DNA from: Rhynchopus euleeides
Taxonomy: Eukaryota > Euglenozoa > Diplonemea > Diplonemida > Diplonemidae
Direction of reading: 5' to 3'
Length of the DNA stretch: 64,000 nt
NCBI GenBank assembly: GCA_963210315.1
Contig: OY723303.1
Location: 248,001-312,000 of the forward strand
Below are positions 1-10,448 of the stretch, piece after piece; the stretch's first letter is position 1; each line of letters starts with the position of its first letter. The notes under the pieces are model-generated. The model was not told where the DNA came from and did not search any database. It saw only the letters and a program-made list of their open reading frames with translations. The translations under genes were made by a program, and so were the position numbers.

Positions 1-1407
1 GGGTGTGATCGTGTACGCTGTGGAGGTGAACACCCCTGCGTACAGGCTCTCAAACCCAGCTTCATGAAGTTCCTGGATGCTAGCCCTGTGGCAGGCGTGG
101 AGCTGTTTCAACCAGTCATTTCGTGGTGTGGTACAAAACGCGCTCCTGTGCGAAGATGACCCCATCTTACTAAATGCCGACCACAGCTCAAGATGGTCCC
201 CTGCTACCCTAAGCAGGCGAGCCGAAACATCACGTTCGCCTTTTCGAAAACCCCTCTCTGCACTCTTGCGATTTGCTTCAGGAAGTTGAACGTGAACCAC
301 GTTCTGTACTCATCCTTCTGCTAATCGGCAACTGTCACCAACCGTGTTGCGAAGGCACCGTCGAAAATTCCTACGGCCAGCCTGCTCTGCTGGGTCTTCT
401 GTGCCTGTTTCTTCTCCGCCTCGTACAGCTTCACCATAGCTGCAGTGCCGCGGGGCAGGCGTCGGCCATCTCCTTGAGCCCTGTCGGGTGGTCCTTCCCG
501 TTGCTCTTCCGGAGGCCCAACCCGACAAACTCGATGTCTGACCCGCTATTGACACGGGCAGCGTACATCGTGCGACCCTCCTTCGCGGTCGACTTGCTGA
601 TCACCCCACCCCCCAGCTTCTCATACTTTTTGTACAGGGCAAGACTGATGATGGGATCAGTCGACTTGATGGTAGTATCCGCCAGCTTGCCGAGAAGCTG
701 CTTCAGGGCCATGTGGCTCAACCCATCAGCATCACGCTCGACAACATACGTGTTGATCCAAGCACGTACAAACACCGTCATGTCCACAGCGCTGGCGAGG
801 GCCTGCGCTGCAGTACGCTTTGCCGCTGGCATTGATTGGTGTGGCTCGTCTGGGTGGCCTGGGTGGTGATGATGGTATCTTGGGGTATCTTGGCCTGGGT
901 GGTGATGAGGGTACGGTATCTTGGAGACTGCCTTGTGGGTTGTGCAAGGGTTGGGGGCTGGGGCAAAAATTTGCCTGGCAGAAAAGTGATCACCTTCATG
1001 AAGTAGGTTGCTCTGTCAAACTGACACAGTTTGTCAGAGTCAAGATCCCTCGAACAATGAAAATCCACGAGAACAGCCGTCGCACATGCACTTGAGGCCC
1101 CATCACCAACTAGGAATTGTAAATGGAAAGTAATGGGGGGTGGGTCTGTGCAGGGAAGATAGTTCGGCGTGAAAAATAACCTGATGCCATGCAAGGTACT
1201 CCCCTAGTTTTCAATGGAAATTGGCCCATATCAACAGGAAATGGCTGGAACACCCGTCGTTTCAGCAGGTTCACCCGTCGTGCCGACGGGTGGCACCCGT
1301 CGACTCGACGGGTCCACCCGTCGAGTCGACGGGTGCCGCCTGTCGAGTTTTCACCCGTCGTCCCGACTAGTCGACCCCACCCGTCACTGCCCGACTAGTC
1401 CGTGGTG
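1..1407 (-). mobile_element. Long-TIR transposon, truncated copy 1 (inverted relative to the 49.9 kb copy)
   Basis: Positions about 33-1407 are the reverse complement of 49921-51292 with few differences. The outer end at 1407 reads CGACTAGTCCGTGGTG, and just inside it (about 1245-1390) the word CACCCGTCG and its complement recur, forming palindromes. The window begins inside the element, so its other end is not visible, and homology to the second copy stops near position 33. The copy carries the 133-aa ORF at 431-832. The following ORF is broken by a TAG at 321-323 where the other copy has a lysine codon, so this copy looks inactive. Confidence 0.8.
431..832 (-). CDS. Transposon-encoded 133-aa ORF of unknown function (copy 1)
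   Basis: The ORF opens with ATG at 832 and encodes 133 residues rich in K, T and A. It differs from the copy at 50495-50896 at only about three positions, so it has been kept open in both. No transposase motif or other known domain was recognised. Its stop TGA overlaps an ATG in another frame (ATGGTGA) in both copies, and the next ORF starts there. In this copy the second ORF has a premature TAG. It is most likely one exon or one ORF of a DNA transposon protein. Calling it a transposase would be a guess. Confidence 0.55.
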   Translation of the reverse strand: MPAAKRTAAQALASAVDMTVFVRAWINTYVVERDADGLSHMALKQLLGKLADTTIKSTDPIISLALYKKYEKLGGGVISKSTAKEGRTMYAARVNSGSDIEFVGLGLRKSNGKDHPTGLKEMADACPAALQLW

Positions 1408-1839
1408 AAAGAGCGTTGGCGGCCCCCCCCCCCCCCCCCAAAGAGCCTGAGGAGGCGAATTGAGGGTCGGGAAAAATCACAGGGGTAGTCGTCGCTGTGT
1501 GCCATCACGAGCATCCTCTCTGAGCCAGGCCCAACTGAGGAACCTTCCCACCAAGGAGAAGAGGGGAGCGGCAACAATTGGGGGCAGTCAGACACGCGGC
1601 GCAAAACAAATCGCTCAGTCCCTTCAACAGGGTGGGATGGATTCTTTCAGTGATTCTGCTGTCCCACAATACAAACTCATTTTTACCACAACAGGAACCT
1701 GTCAGTGTCAAAAAGATAGTAGGCAGCGCTTGGGCAACAAATTCAACCTCCTCATCAGGCTGCGGAGTTGCTTTTGTTTTGCCCGGATTTGGCGCACAAA
1801 CAAATCCTCGAGTGAACCCAAACCGGGCAGGAGGACAAG
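1408..1839. other. Spacer with poly-C tract
   Basis: This is the junction between the transposon end and the 3' side of the membrane-protein gene. A C-tract of about 18 lies near 1421-1438. ORFs on both strands here are short, disagree with each other and show no recognisable domain. The 3' UTR of the minus-strand gene probably lies within it. Confidence 0.4.
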
Positions 1840-2604
1840 TCAATCATTGTTTGCATACGGAGACAGAGGATGAGCCTTCCCCCGCGACGGGTGCAGCGGG
1901 GGCAGGGGCCGCGGCGACTGGTCGTTCTCCTTCCTCGCGTCGGGCTCATCCGTGAACGTCACGCCCTTCTTCTTCCGCGACGGCGGGGCAACCCTCGCCG
2001 TCGAACCCTCCAGCAGCGTCGCATCCATGCAGCTCACCGTCTGCATCACCGAATTCCCCGAAAGCAGCGACGACCCGGACCCCCGCGGCTCCATCCCAGA
2101 CGACCCGCTGTTGATCACCAGAAGCGACCCCCTCCGCGAGGGCGTCGAGACACGGCACTGCTCCGCAGAGCACAGCGACGGCAGCCCCGTCAGGCCACCC
2201 CCACCACCTGCCACCGCTCCACGCTGTTGACCCGCAGCCGCACCGCTGGCCCCACCGGACTCGACATCGCCCCCGCCCTGGAGGGATTGTGCCAGAGCCT
2301 CTGTGCTCCTCATCTCCTCTTTGGAGAAATGCCGGTATCTGAAGCTGCAGTAGCACACACCCATCATCAGAAGCAGCGCAAAGGTCCCCCCGATGACAAA
2401 CGCCTTCTGCCCGAGGGTGAGGGAGAAGAATCCGCCACCACCATCCCCATCTCCGCTGCCGCTGCCCTGCTCTGGAGCAGGCGTCTCATAACCCCCCGGG
2501 GGAGGCGGGATGGGCGCAGCGGATGTGGAGTTGGTCTCCTCTGCCACGACAGTGGCGCTGAGGAGAATGGCAGCGACCACCACCCTCAGGATGCAGAGGG
2601 ACAT
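1840..2604 (-). CDS. Putative type I single-pass membrane protein, 254 aa
   Basis: The start at 2604 is an ATG in the long open frame and opens a clear signal peptide (residues 1-21: hydrophobic core after MSLCILR, ending in VVA). The frame stays open 200 codons upstream, but that part is low-complexity and has no signal, so I treat it as 5' UTR. Residues 22-66 form a short Ser/Pro/Gly-rich extracellular segment with one N-glycosylation sequon (NST). Residues about 67-88 are a transmembrane helix followed by a basic stop-transfer stretch (RYRHF). The rest is a Ser/Gly-rich cytoplasmic tail with a basic patch (SRKKK). No family was recognised. Surface receptor or adaptor roles are possible but unsupported. 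Confidence 0.65.
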   Translation of the reverse strand: MSLCILRVVVAAILLSATVVAEETNSTSAAPIPPPPGGYETPAPEQGSGSGDGDGGGGFFSLTLGQKAFVIGGTFALLLMMGVCYCSFRYRHFSKEEMRSTEALAQSLQGGGDVESGGASGAAAGQQRGAVAGGGGGLTGLPSLCSAEQCRVSTPSRRGSLLVINSGSSGMEPRGSGSSLLSGNSVMQTVSCMDATLLEGSTARVAPPSRKKKGVTFTDEPDARKENDQSPRPLPPLHPSRGKAHPLSPYANND

Positions 2605-3414
2605 CGCAGGCACGGAGGAGGAGATGAATCGCCGAGGCGCAGCGGAGCAGAGAAAGCGGGGTGAAGCCCGCAGAGCCCTTCCTGAAGGAGGGGGGCACCG
2701 CAGCGCCAAGCCACTCTTCAAAGGAGATGCGTTGGAGGAGATGATGTTCAGCTTCGAGAGAGATGCAGGTTTTGCACACCCCTCAGAGGAGTCGAGCCGA
2801 CATCCCGGCAGAGCTGCGCCCTCCGCTTCCGACTTCTCCTGCCGGGTCCCCAGGGGAAGAAGGGCAGTGCAGGGCAGAGGAGGGGAGGCGCATGGGTGCT
2901 GTAGCCAGGGGTTGCGCGAGGGAACCCCCATGCTCACCTCCGACAGCAGCGCAATCCCATCCAGTCGCAAGGCCTGGCTTCCCCTCTTTGTGTGGGGGGG
3001 GGAGGGTGGGAGGGGAGGGGGAGAAGGGTTTAACAAAAACCCTCCAGAGAGAGAGAGAGAAAAGGTGTATTTATTTTCTAGAGCTGATGAGGTTTGCTTG
3101 GGAGAGTGGCAGATATAGCGAAACGACACCGGGGGAAGGGGGGTGGGGGGGAGGGGGTGGGTTGGGGTGGGGTTGCAAGCTATATGAGGGACAACACACG
3201 ACACAGGATGGGTGTGTGGGTGGTGGTGGTGGTGGGGAAGTGGGAGGGGAGGGGACTACGACGAGTTGACGAGGCCTCACCTCTTGTGTGGATACGCAGA
3301 GGGGGAGAGCAGGACCGGGGTCGGGGTGCCGGTGTGCTGTGCGTGTGTGTGGGAGTGGGGGGGTGGGGGGGTGGTGGAGGGGGGAGGGGAGGGGAGCACT
3401 CCTGCAGTGGCGTG
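2605..3414. other. Upstream region of the membrane gene, G/GT-rich low complexity
   Basis: From 2605 to about 3000 lies the likely 5' UTR and promoter side of the minus-strand gene. A short GA run occurs near 3049-3060. From about 3000 to 3414 the plus strand is almost purely G with T, A and C scattered (GGGGTGGG-type). Long ORFs through it reflect composition. No promoter motif could be identified. Confidence 0.5.
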
Positions 3415-3545
3415 TTACTGGGGGGGGGGGCAAATAGTTGTGGGGGGGGGGGGGCAAATAATAGCGGGGGGTCAAATAATAGAGGGGTACGGAAATCGGC
3501 GGTTTTGGCGGCGCACCTGGCCGAATAATTGAGGGGGGTGTGAGT
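3415..3545. repeat. Oligo-G-capped repeat with CAAATA words
   Basis: The segment begins TTACTGGGGGGGGGG and then repeats CAAATA or TCAAATAATAG words separated by G runs. It matches the outer edge of the complete TIR elements at 9137 and 21610 and a fragment at about 28064-28100. No matching inverted end was found nearby, so it is probably one end of a truncated or deleted element. Confidence 0.45.
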
Positions 3546-3559
3546 CCCTTTTTTGCATC

Positions 3560-4350
3560 CGTAAGTGGTGCTCGCAGACACCCCATAGCCAAAATGACCC
3601 CACCACGATACGCACAGATCCCAAACGTTCAAAAGAACGGGGTTTTGGACACCCATTACCAGTCCCTGAACCAGACCCAGGTTTCATGGGTGAAGCTTGG
3701 TACCTCTACCACCATGACCCACTACGATCTGCACAAATTCCAAACGTTCGGAACATCGTTTTGGAACACCCAAAGAGGGGGTCCCGCTGGATGGGTAGGT
3801 GGGGTGTTCGCTGCCCCCAGTCACATCCTCTGAGGACCAGCCTCTGACCCACATTTCTAGATGAAGTTTGACACATCGACCCAGCTGATTTGGAAAATCG
3901 TGGATTTTTTTGGCACATAAGACCGCTCAGCCCCGCCAAACTCGGATCAAATCAGGTGGTCGACCGACAAAACGACCCCACTCAGAGCCGCACAGATGCC
4001 AAATTCAAGAGCGCAAAATTTCCACCCCCCAAAAAGCAAATAGTGGAGGGCAAGTATGAAGCTAAATGTGGAGTCCAAGTCCCGATTCAGGATTGCACTT
4101 TTTTTCTCTTTGGGTTTTTGGTCTGGCTGACGCCCAAAAAAAAGTCAAATTTGGGTACTTCTTGGGTACTTTTTGGGTCACCGAAAAAGGGGGAGGGGTG
4201 TCAAAACTTATTTTCTTGGGTGGAAAAATTCGACCTCCCAGAATCGTGATTTTCTTCCCCCATTGTACTTTTTGGACTCCGCGCGGATCGTAGTGGGGTC
4301 ATTTTTGTGGTCTAGGTGACAAACTTCACCCGTGAAATGCGGGTCTGGTT
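3560..4350. repeat. Cluster of GCGGATCGTGGTGGGGTC dispersed repeat copies
   Basis: At least four degenerate copies of a segment centred on TCCGTGCGGATCGTGGTGGG and GTCATTTTG occur here (near 3590-3640, 3705-3765, 3960-4010 in reverse, 4275-4310 forward). Others are at about 5480, 6745-6790, 21855, 22025, 23935 and 38740. Neighbouring words such as GTTCTTTTGAACGTTTGG are shared by some copies only. No coding potential is evident. It appears to be an old, fragmented repeat family. Confidence 0.6.
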
Positions 4351-4538
4351 CAGGCAGTTGTGCCTGTGAATGCTGGGAGGAGAGGAGTGGGAGATCAGTT
4401 CAGGGGCACTTTGCTGGTTGAGGGTTACAACAAAAAGGGACGCAGGGAGGCAGGAAGTGAGGGGAGGGTTTTGGGGCTGTGGCACCCGCACTCTCTACGG
4501 CTCTACTGACTTACTCCAGCCTCTGGACCGTCTACGCT

Positions 4539-5360
4539 CTACTCTCCTTCTTCAACCGCTGGAATCTCGATGTGTTCCGTGTCGTGGTCCTGAAGCTTCG
4601 CGAGTAACTCTTCCTGCCACTCTGGGCGGACTACGAGTTCCCTCGCCTCCGCATATTCCCTCAGTTCCGACAGAGTAAAACACCGGTCCATACTCTCAAT
4701 GAGTTCAAGAATAGCGGGTTTGTTTTTACTCTGGCAGTTGAGGATCCCGCGTGCCAGGGCTTGCTGCATCAACACCCCCTTTAACCACGACACATCACAG
4801 TCTCAGATTCACAGTGGAATACAATGCAAATACTGTCAATCAAGGCAGTCCGCTTGCGCTTGCGTTCAGATGCGTTATTGTCTGCGATCCTCGCGACTTC
4901 GAGTTCCGCAAGTCGCAGCTTGCCAATACGGAGCTTCCTCTCCTGCACCGCCTCCAGCTTTCCCCCAGAGAAGAGATCTGGGCCTCTGTGACACCTGGAG
5001 AGGTGCCATCAACCCAATGCTGCATGCAACAGAGCTTGGCGCGGAGGACACCATCCCGGATAGCGACCCCATTCATCATCAACACCCTCCGCATCCTGCC
5101 GCAGACCCCTTCCAGGACCGCAGGTCCCAGTGCGCCTGTTCTCTCTGCAGCCATCCCTTCCGTGGACTGGGAGTATCTCTTGTACTCGGAGTAGCAACCG
5201 GAAGCAAAACGGTGGATGGATGTGCGGAGAAACTTCTCAGCGTCGGCCTTGTATACCTTGGGGCAGAGGGTCGAACCCCTCGAGATGCCCTGGGCACCAT
5301 AGTATTTGGCGACACCAGATTCAGCGAGAAGAGTGGGGACAACCTCGTTCAACTGTTCCT
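4539..5360 (-). CDS. Downstream exons of an unknown multi-exon gene
   Basis: Three open frames follow each other on the minus strand. One runs 5360-about 4990 (rich in charged residues, with motifs such as VCGRMRRVLMMNGVAIRDG). One near 4970-4810 in another frame is strongly helical and charged (KLRLAELEVARIADNN). The last, to 4539, ends in an acidic tail (EIPAVEEGE). The frame changes imply introns whose exact borders I could not fix. The first frame joins in phase to the exon at 5792-6450 if the interval 5361-5791 is spliced out. No family was recognised. The helical part suggests a coiled coil. Confidence 0.4.
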
Positions 5361-5363
5361 CTG

Positions 5364-5780
5364 CAGTGATCTGAGTAGGTACCGTACCAGGTACCGGGGG
5401 GTAGTACCCCCTGGTACCCCCAAAATGGTCGTTTTCAGTTTCGCGGAATTTGCATTTCCGGCGTTTTTCAGAGCTGTGGTGGGGTCACTTTGCTCTGGGA
5501 GATGAGTTTTTGGCCAATCAATTTTTTTCCAATTTTCCTTAGGAAATGTGGACCTGCCCAAAATGAAAAATGGCGGGGGGGTACTTCGGACGTGAGGTCA
5601 AAAAAAATTTGCGACCAACCAAACTCATCTCCCAGAGCAAAATGACCACACTACTGGCCGGAATTGATCCGGAAATTCCTAAGTTCTGAGAATTTTTGGG
5701 CTGGGACCCAAGTCTGGATTTTCGAAGTCCCGGGGGGTACCGGGGGGTAGTACCTGGTGCGGTACCTACTCAGATCACTG
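5364..5780. mobile_element. 417-bp TIR element with 7-bp target duplication, inside a predicted intron
   Basis: The ends are inverted repeats (CAGTGATCTGAGTAGGTACC at each end, about 30 bp with one mismatch), flanked by a perfect 7-bp duplication TCCTCTG at 5357-5363 and 5781-5787. Internally it has runs of G and GGTACC-type palindromes and no ORF. On the minus strand a donor (ACAG then GTGTCA) lies a few bases outside one end. An acceptor CAG is created by the duplicated target plus the element end. Splicing 5361-5791 joins the two flanking exons in the same phase. Confidence 0.75.
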
Positions 5781-5791
5781 TCCTCTGACAC

Positions 5792-6450
5792 CTGTGCGGC
5801 GAGGAGGATAGTCAAAATTTACAGTGCAAGCAATTGTACATGCATTTTCCATAGTCATCGCCAGTTCCTCGGGAACACTGCCCTTCAGTGTGCACGTTGC
5901 AGACTCGAACGAGAGGCACAGGGACTGGCCGAAGCAGTCTTCCTGGTGATCTCTCCAGCTCTGGAGCCAGCGGAGGTACCCGTCCTCTGCATTCGCCTCC
6001 GCTTGCCACAAGCGCCAGGCGAGGAAGCGGAACAACTCCGAGGAGAACCCGAGCTGGCAAGTGTCACTTGCCTGGGCCTCGCTCTTCGAGAACCGTGACA
6101 CAAACAGAATGCAGGGGTACACGAGGTGCGCGAAGCAGATTCCCATCCTCCGCACAGTCTCGCGGTCCCCTTCCAACTCCATCACAGCCTCGTACGTCTT
6201 CGTATCCCTATTTGCAACTTCACGAAAGAAGCGCAGGAGGAAATCGAGGACGGTATCGTCGCCGTCAACGAGCTGCGAGAGGGAACAACAGGCGGCCGCA
6301 GTGGTGCAGAAGCGGCCGTTCGAAGCTTTTTGCCACAGTAGCCCAGACACCTTGATTACATGCGGACATTCTCTTGCGATGAATGCGGCGAAGGCGGGGT
6401 CATGTGCCGCATAGTTGGCGCACACACGGACTTCGTCTTCACTGCACTGG
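5792..6450 (-). CDS. Upstream exon of the same unknown multi-exon gene
   Basis: The frame is open on the minus strand from about 6450 to beyond the proposed donor at 5791. The part encoding about 215 residues has protein-like composition: repeated aromatic and Leu-rich helices (FLLRFFREV, LFRFLAWRLWQAEA) and scattered Cys. An upstream acceptor-like TTCCAG lies near 6450. Further 5' the frame turns into repeat DNA, so an earlier exon must supply the start. It resembles an all-helical repeat domain, but no family can be named. Its continuation is the feature at 4539-5360. Confidence 0.45.
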
Positions 6451-6908
6451 AATCCATGAGGTCGCAGGTGCAGGTGGCAGTGCAGGTCGCAAGCCGACAC
6501 ACTGTGCTGTTGGCCACATGTGGCAGAGGCGAGAGAGCCGTGTACTACGGCATGCTCGAACAACAGGATTGGCGGTACAGCATAGGCTGGCGGGACAGTG
6601 CAGGGATGGCAGGACAGTATAGGATGGCGGTGCAGGTGCAGGGTGTGTGAGGTCGCCACCCGGCAGGCAGCTCGCCGCCCCACCCCAGCCAGCGGGACCC
6701 CCCTCACGAATTTTCCATAACCCCGTTCTTTTGAACGTTTGGGATCTGTGCGGATCGTGGTGGGGTCATTTTGGCCATGGGGTGCCTCTGACCACAAATC
6801 CAGGCTGAAACCGGCAGAATATAAGTTTTGACACCCCCCCTTAAAAAAAGCCAAATTTGGGTACTTCTTAGGTACTTTTTGGGTCACCGAAAAAGTGGGT
6901 TTTAGCCA
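6451..6908. other. Spacer with tandem-like G-rich words and one dispersed repeat copy
   Basis: Between about 6460 and 6650 short words such as GGCGGTACAG and AGGATGGCGGTGCAGG recur, giving a degenerate minisatellite. At about 6715-6800 there is a copy of the GCGGATCGTGGTGGGGTC repeat. No gene is supported here, although the 5' exon of the neighbouring gene could lie in it. Confidence 0.4.
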
Positions 6909-7276
6909 TACCTGGGACCCCCCGTGTATAAGTCCCCCCCCCTTACCCCCGTGTTTAAGTCCCCCCCTGGGGGTCTGGCAGGGGGGGGACTTAAACACAG
7001 GGGGACCTAAACACGGGGGTGGGCTGGTCTGGAGGGTCATCAGGTGGCCCCTAGGCCCTCCAGGTGCTGTCTGAGTCGAAAAGTGGGGTGCCAAAAGTCC
7101 ATCCGGACCGGAATTACCCCCCTACGACAGCAGAGGAAGAGGTCTTCTTGGTCTCCACTGTGCCACCCCCGTGTTTAAGCCCCCCCTGTGTTTAGGTCCG
7201 CCCCCCCCGTGTTTAAGTCCCCCCCGGCCGAAAATCGCCTCCAGGGGGGGGACTTAAACACGGGGGGTCCCAGGTA
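6909..7276. mobile_element. TIR element built of GTGTTTAAGTCCCC words
   Basis: The outer ends are inverted copies of TACCTGGGACCCCCCGTGT. Inside, the word GTGTTTAAGTCCCCC occurs several times in both orientations, near both ends (about 6920-7020 and 7165-7260). The middle shows no ORF of note. This is the architecture of a small non-autonomous DNA transposon with iterated subterminal motifs. No target duplication is certain because the TIR ends in the palindromic TACC/GGTA. Confidence 0.7.
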
Positions 7277-7980
7277 CCAGTTTTTATAGGGAGGGAATTT
7301 TTTTTTCTCCTTGGGTTTTTTAGGTGGGATTTTTTCCCCACAGGTTTTCTGGGTGAAGTTTTTCGGGGGCAGGTGGTATTCTAGTGGGGGATGAGGATGA
7401 ATCCTCCGGACACCCGCCCCTTTTTCGGTTGTTCCAGCCAAAACCCGGCGTTGTTCCCCAGTCAAGAGCCAGGCGTTCACTACCGTGTCCTCCGGCGGCT
7501 GGGGGGCACCGCCCCCCAGACCCCCCGTATGTCGAGCAACCAAATCCTTGAGCTTGTGCCACTGGGCATAGGAAGGGGTCGTTACAATAACGCCCCGAAA
7601 ACCCATTTTTGGCACCCCTTGCCTGGCATGTTGCTGTTGTGTTGCCACTATCTCTCATCACACAGGGCGTCCAAGACCCACACCACACTCACACTGGTTG
7701 TGTGGTGGGGATGGGGGGATTTTATTGCCCGCGAGGGGGATTGCGCGCCATTTCCCCCCCGAAAAACCCTTGGAGAAAAAGTGGAATCCCGACCCCTTTT
7801 TGGGCCCAAAAAGGCCAAAGTCCCAGGCATACTTGGCCAGACAGAGGAAAAATCTGAAATTCAAAATCATGGAATCCGGACCCCGAGTTAGGAATAGCTC
7901 TGGCCCAGACCCCGCGCTTGATACTTTTTTGAGTTTCAGTGGAGTCGTGCAGCCGCAGCTCATCAGAGCTGCCAGCTAAT
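7277..7980. repeat. R block: 350-bp repeat shared in inverted orientation with 28.15-28.5 kb
   Basis: Positions about 7480-7830 are nearly identical to the reverse complement of about 28150-28505. The block ends in a strong hairpin word (CTGGGGGGC, 3-4 nt loop, GCCCCCCAG) next to CCGCCGGAGG and CACGGTAGTGAAC. Flanks on each side differ from those of the other copy. ORFs across the block are not conserved as proteins, since both strands are open. It is a dispersed repeat, not a gene. Confidence 0.65.
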
Positions 7981-8868
7981 TTGCACACTGAGGGTGCACC
8001 CGAGGGAGCTCGTCCTGCACCGACCCCCGCTCCACCACCGTGTCGCGCGCTTCAGTCGGGAGGCTCCCGACCACCCTCACCGCGGAGTCAGCGGTGCTGG
8101 CGCCCTTGTCCTGCAGGAACTGCAGGTGTCCCTGGGGCGTTGGCTTTCGATGGCCACGGTAGTGAACATCTGTTCATTGCGGATGAACAGATTCATGTAA
8201 CTTGAAAGGAATTGGGCACCAGACATACGCCACTTTACTAAGTCACACCACACGGGCGCGATCTGCTCCTTTCTTTTGTTAAAATAGGGAAAGGCACGTG
8301 AACACTGAAGGTCGGAGGCTCCACCGAATGAAGCTCGGAGGGTGATACCTCGGCCGCGCGTTGAAAATAGCGCGGGACCTTCCACTTACTGGGAAGGAAG
8401 TCTGATGAACGCCTGATCTGGCGGGGGGGGTCAAAAGGGAAAGCCCGGGCTCGGAAACGTTTCTGCCGATGAATCTTCGACAGACGAACCTTGTGGGGAA
8501 CGGGATCAATCGCGCAAGGGGGAAGTAACCACCTCCATGCCTTGACTTTAGCTGTAGTGAGTGGCCTGCTTGGCGCATCAAACAGGAAGCCGGTAGCCAC
8601 TGCTGGAGGTTTCGAGTCAGATTGCCCAACGGCCTTTGTTTTCGAAACAGGGGCGCCCAGGGGGCGGGGTGAGAGGAACGAGGGGCAATGAGTACCCTTG
8701 CAGAGGGGTAGGGGAAGTAAGCCTGGGAAAGGCCGGACGTCCAAGGCGCTAACCGTTGCGCAGGTTGCAGGTGTTTTTCCCGGTGGCGGGATGTCGGGCG
8801 CGCCAAGGGCATCCGCCTCTCTCTTTGCGGCAGATGGGACATGAGGGGGCAGGAAGGTGAATCCAGGT
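7981..8868 (-). other. Probable 3' region of the LINE
   Basis: This lies directly downstream of the last open segment of the LINE second ORF. A minus-strand frame is open from 9050 to 8238, but it overlaps the LINE frame and is Pro/Ser/Arg-rich without a domain, so I do not call a gene. A fragment CACGGTAGTGAACATCTGTTC at about 8155-8176 matches the edge of the R repeats. No poly(A) or clear LINE 3' end was found. Confidence 0.35.
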
Positions 8869-9136
8869 TCAGACTGCGACGACAGTGCGCTTTGATGAAA
8901 GCACCTTTGCTGATTTGCCGAGCCCGCCGGCTGTCTGTGTACCCGGGTCAGTGACAAGACGAAAGGGAGGTGGGGTGTTCTCCGGCAAAGGGGGAGGGGA
9001 TGCCGCGTTGGGGAAAGGTCTAAGCGACGAGATATCAGGACAAGGGCCACTCAAGGAGCTGACTACGGTGCAGGTAGCTTGTCTTTTGTTGAAAGGCGCG
9101 GCATCAGCCACGTCCCGCACGTCAGCCAGCCTCTTA
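8869..9136 (-). pseudogene. LINE ORF2, segment 4 (C-terminal end)
   Basis: This segment continues the ORF2 frame if the TIR element at 9137-10448 and one copy of its TA duplication are removed. The joined codons then read through LLKRLADV without a shift. The segment is Pro/Ser-rich and ends at a stop at 8869. Its coding status rests on frame continuity, not on similarity. Confidence 0.45.
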
Positions 9137-10448
9137 CTGGGGGGGGCAATTAATCGTAAGTAGTCGAATAATCGTAAGGGGGCGATTAATTGTACAACAT
9201 TTTCTGGGCCATTTATACGTAAATTTGTTTTGAATAATCGTAGGGGTTACGATTATTCACTTTTGGCCAAATTTCTGACTTTTCCTCAGAAGATCAAGCA
9301 ACAGGAACAGCAGGGATCCCACTCAGGCTGTACAAAGTGGAGAATCGGTCGTCATAGACCAGTGATTGAGTCACCCCACATGTCGGAGCACACATGCCCC
9401 GAGTTTAATGGGTGGAAGAGAGTATGGTTTGAGGCCCCCCCGCCCCCAGGTTCCCTGCCAGTGAGGTGAGCCTGGGGGGGGGGGGGGGGGCACCAAAATT
9501 CTGGGGTGGCCCATACGCAACCTCAGGAAGATGGACACAGTCCAGAAACTGTACCCCACAAGGAACAGATGTTCACTACCGTGGCCTCCGGCGGCTGGGG
9601 GGCTCCGCCCCCCAGACCCCCCTGTGGACTCTCTTTGCATTCTCTGTACCACCTCGAAGGGTGCACCCGAGCCAAGCACCCAAGCATGGGAACTAGGCTG
9701 GAAACTGATACAGTCATTGAAATAGATCGGGACAGCCAGGGCTCCCAGTCACCGTCATACGAAGGGACTATGCGAACTGGAGACGGCGCAAGAGCAGGTG
9801 CAGCTGTGCTGTATTCTTGAGGGCTCCCGCTACGTCAAAAACCACGCCCTCATCCAAACGTAAGGACTGAGCCAAGGCGTCAATCCCTTCGGACCTCGTC
9901 AGCGCCCCAGGAACACAGGCCCCGTCATCGGTATTCGACGCGTGCCCCGCGCACGCCAGCCAACGACGCTCTGGTGCTGGGGATGGGGTCGAGGGGGTGG
10001 TGTGGCAGGCAGGGAAGTGCACGGGACCAGAAAAACCATTCGACGGTCGAGCGCGCACTGGGTGTGGAGGGTACCTAAAAAACGGGTCACAGGGTCCGAC
10101 ATCGGGTGTCGGACCCCACCGTGTGCCCATCTGGATGACTCAAGCGCCTCACACCGGGTCCCTCCCCTCCTGGTGGCCCACCGGGGTGCTATGGCCAGTT
10201 TCCACCGGTGCTGTTGCTGTGTGCACGGAATGCCGGTGAGACAGGCCGAGAATGCGACCCACACCCACCCCCACCCCACCAATTGACATTCTGAACAGCA
10301 AAACGGGTAAATTTTTGCCAAAAGTGAATAATCGTAACCCCTACGATTATTCACCACCGTTGAAAATTTGTAAATTTTGGGACACCCGATTTATACAGAC
10401 CGCGTCGCTAAATAATCGTAGGGGTTACAATTATTTGACCCCCCCCAG
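9137..10448. mobile_element. 1.3-kb oligo-G-capped TIR element inserted in LINE ORF2
   Basis: The ends are CTGGGGGGGG and CCCCCCCCAG, flanked by TA on both sides (9135-9136, 10449-10450). Subterminal words AATAATCGTA and TACGATTATT with GGGG/CCCC occur near both ends (9165-9255, 10325-10435). The interior carries one hairpin repeat copy (9563-9625) and no convincing gene; overlapping ORFs on both strands are Pro/Arg-rich. The TA duplication suggests a Tc1/mariner-like or PIF-like mobilisation mechanism, but no transposase is present. Confidence 0.75.
9563..9625 (-). repeat. R hairpin repeat copy
   Basis: Reads TTCACTACCGTGGCCTCCGG followed by CGGCTGGGGGGCTCCGCCCC. It matches 7480, 28462, 28675, 59340 and 59520. 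The core folds into a 9-bp G/C stem. Confidence 0.7.

Noticed and set aside
2605..3204. 200-codon upstream extension of the membrane-protein frame
   Set aside because: It is low-complexity Pro/Ser-rich sequence, and the signal peptide begins precisely at the ATG at 2604.
3578..3600. Fragment AGCCAAAATG resembling the reverse complement of the dinoflagellate spliced leader
   Set aside because: Only about 10 bases match, and they are part of the dispersed GTGGGGTCATTTTG repeat.
8238..9050. 270-codon minus-strand ORF
   Set aside because: Pro/Ser/Arg-rich without domain, and it overlaps the frame that continues LINE ORF2.
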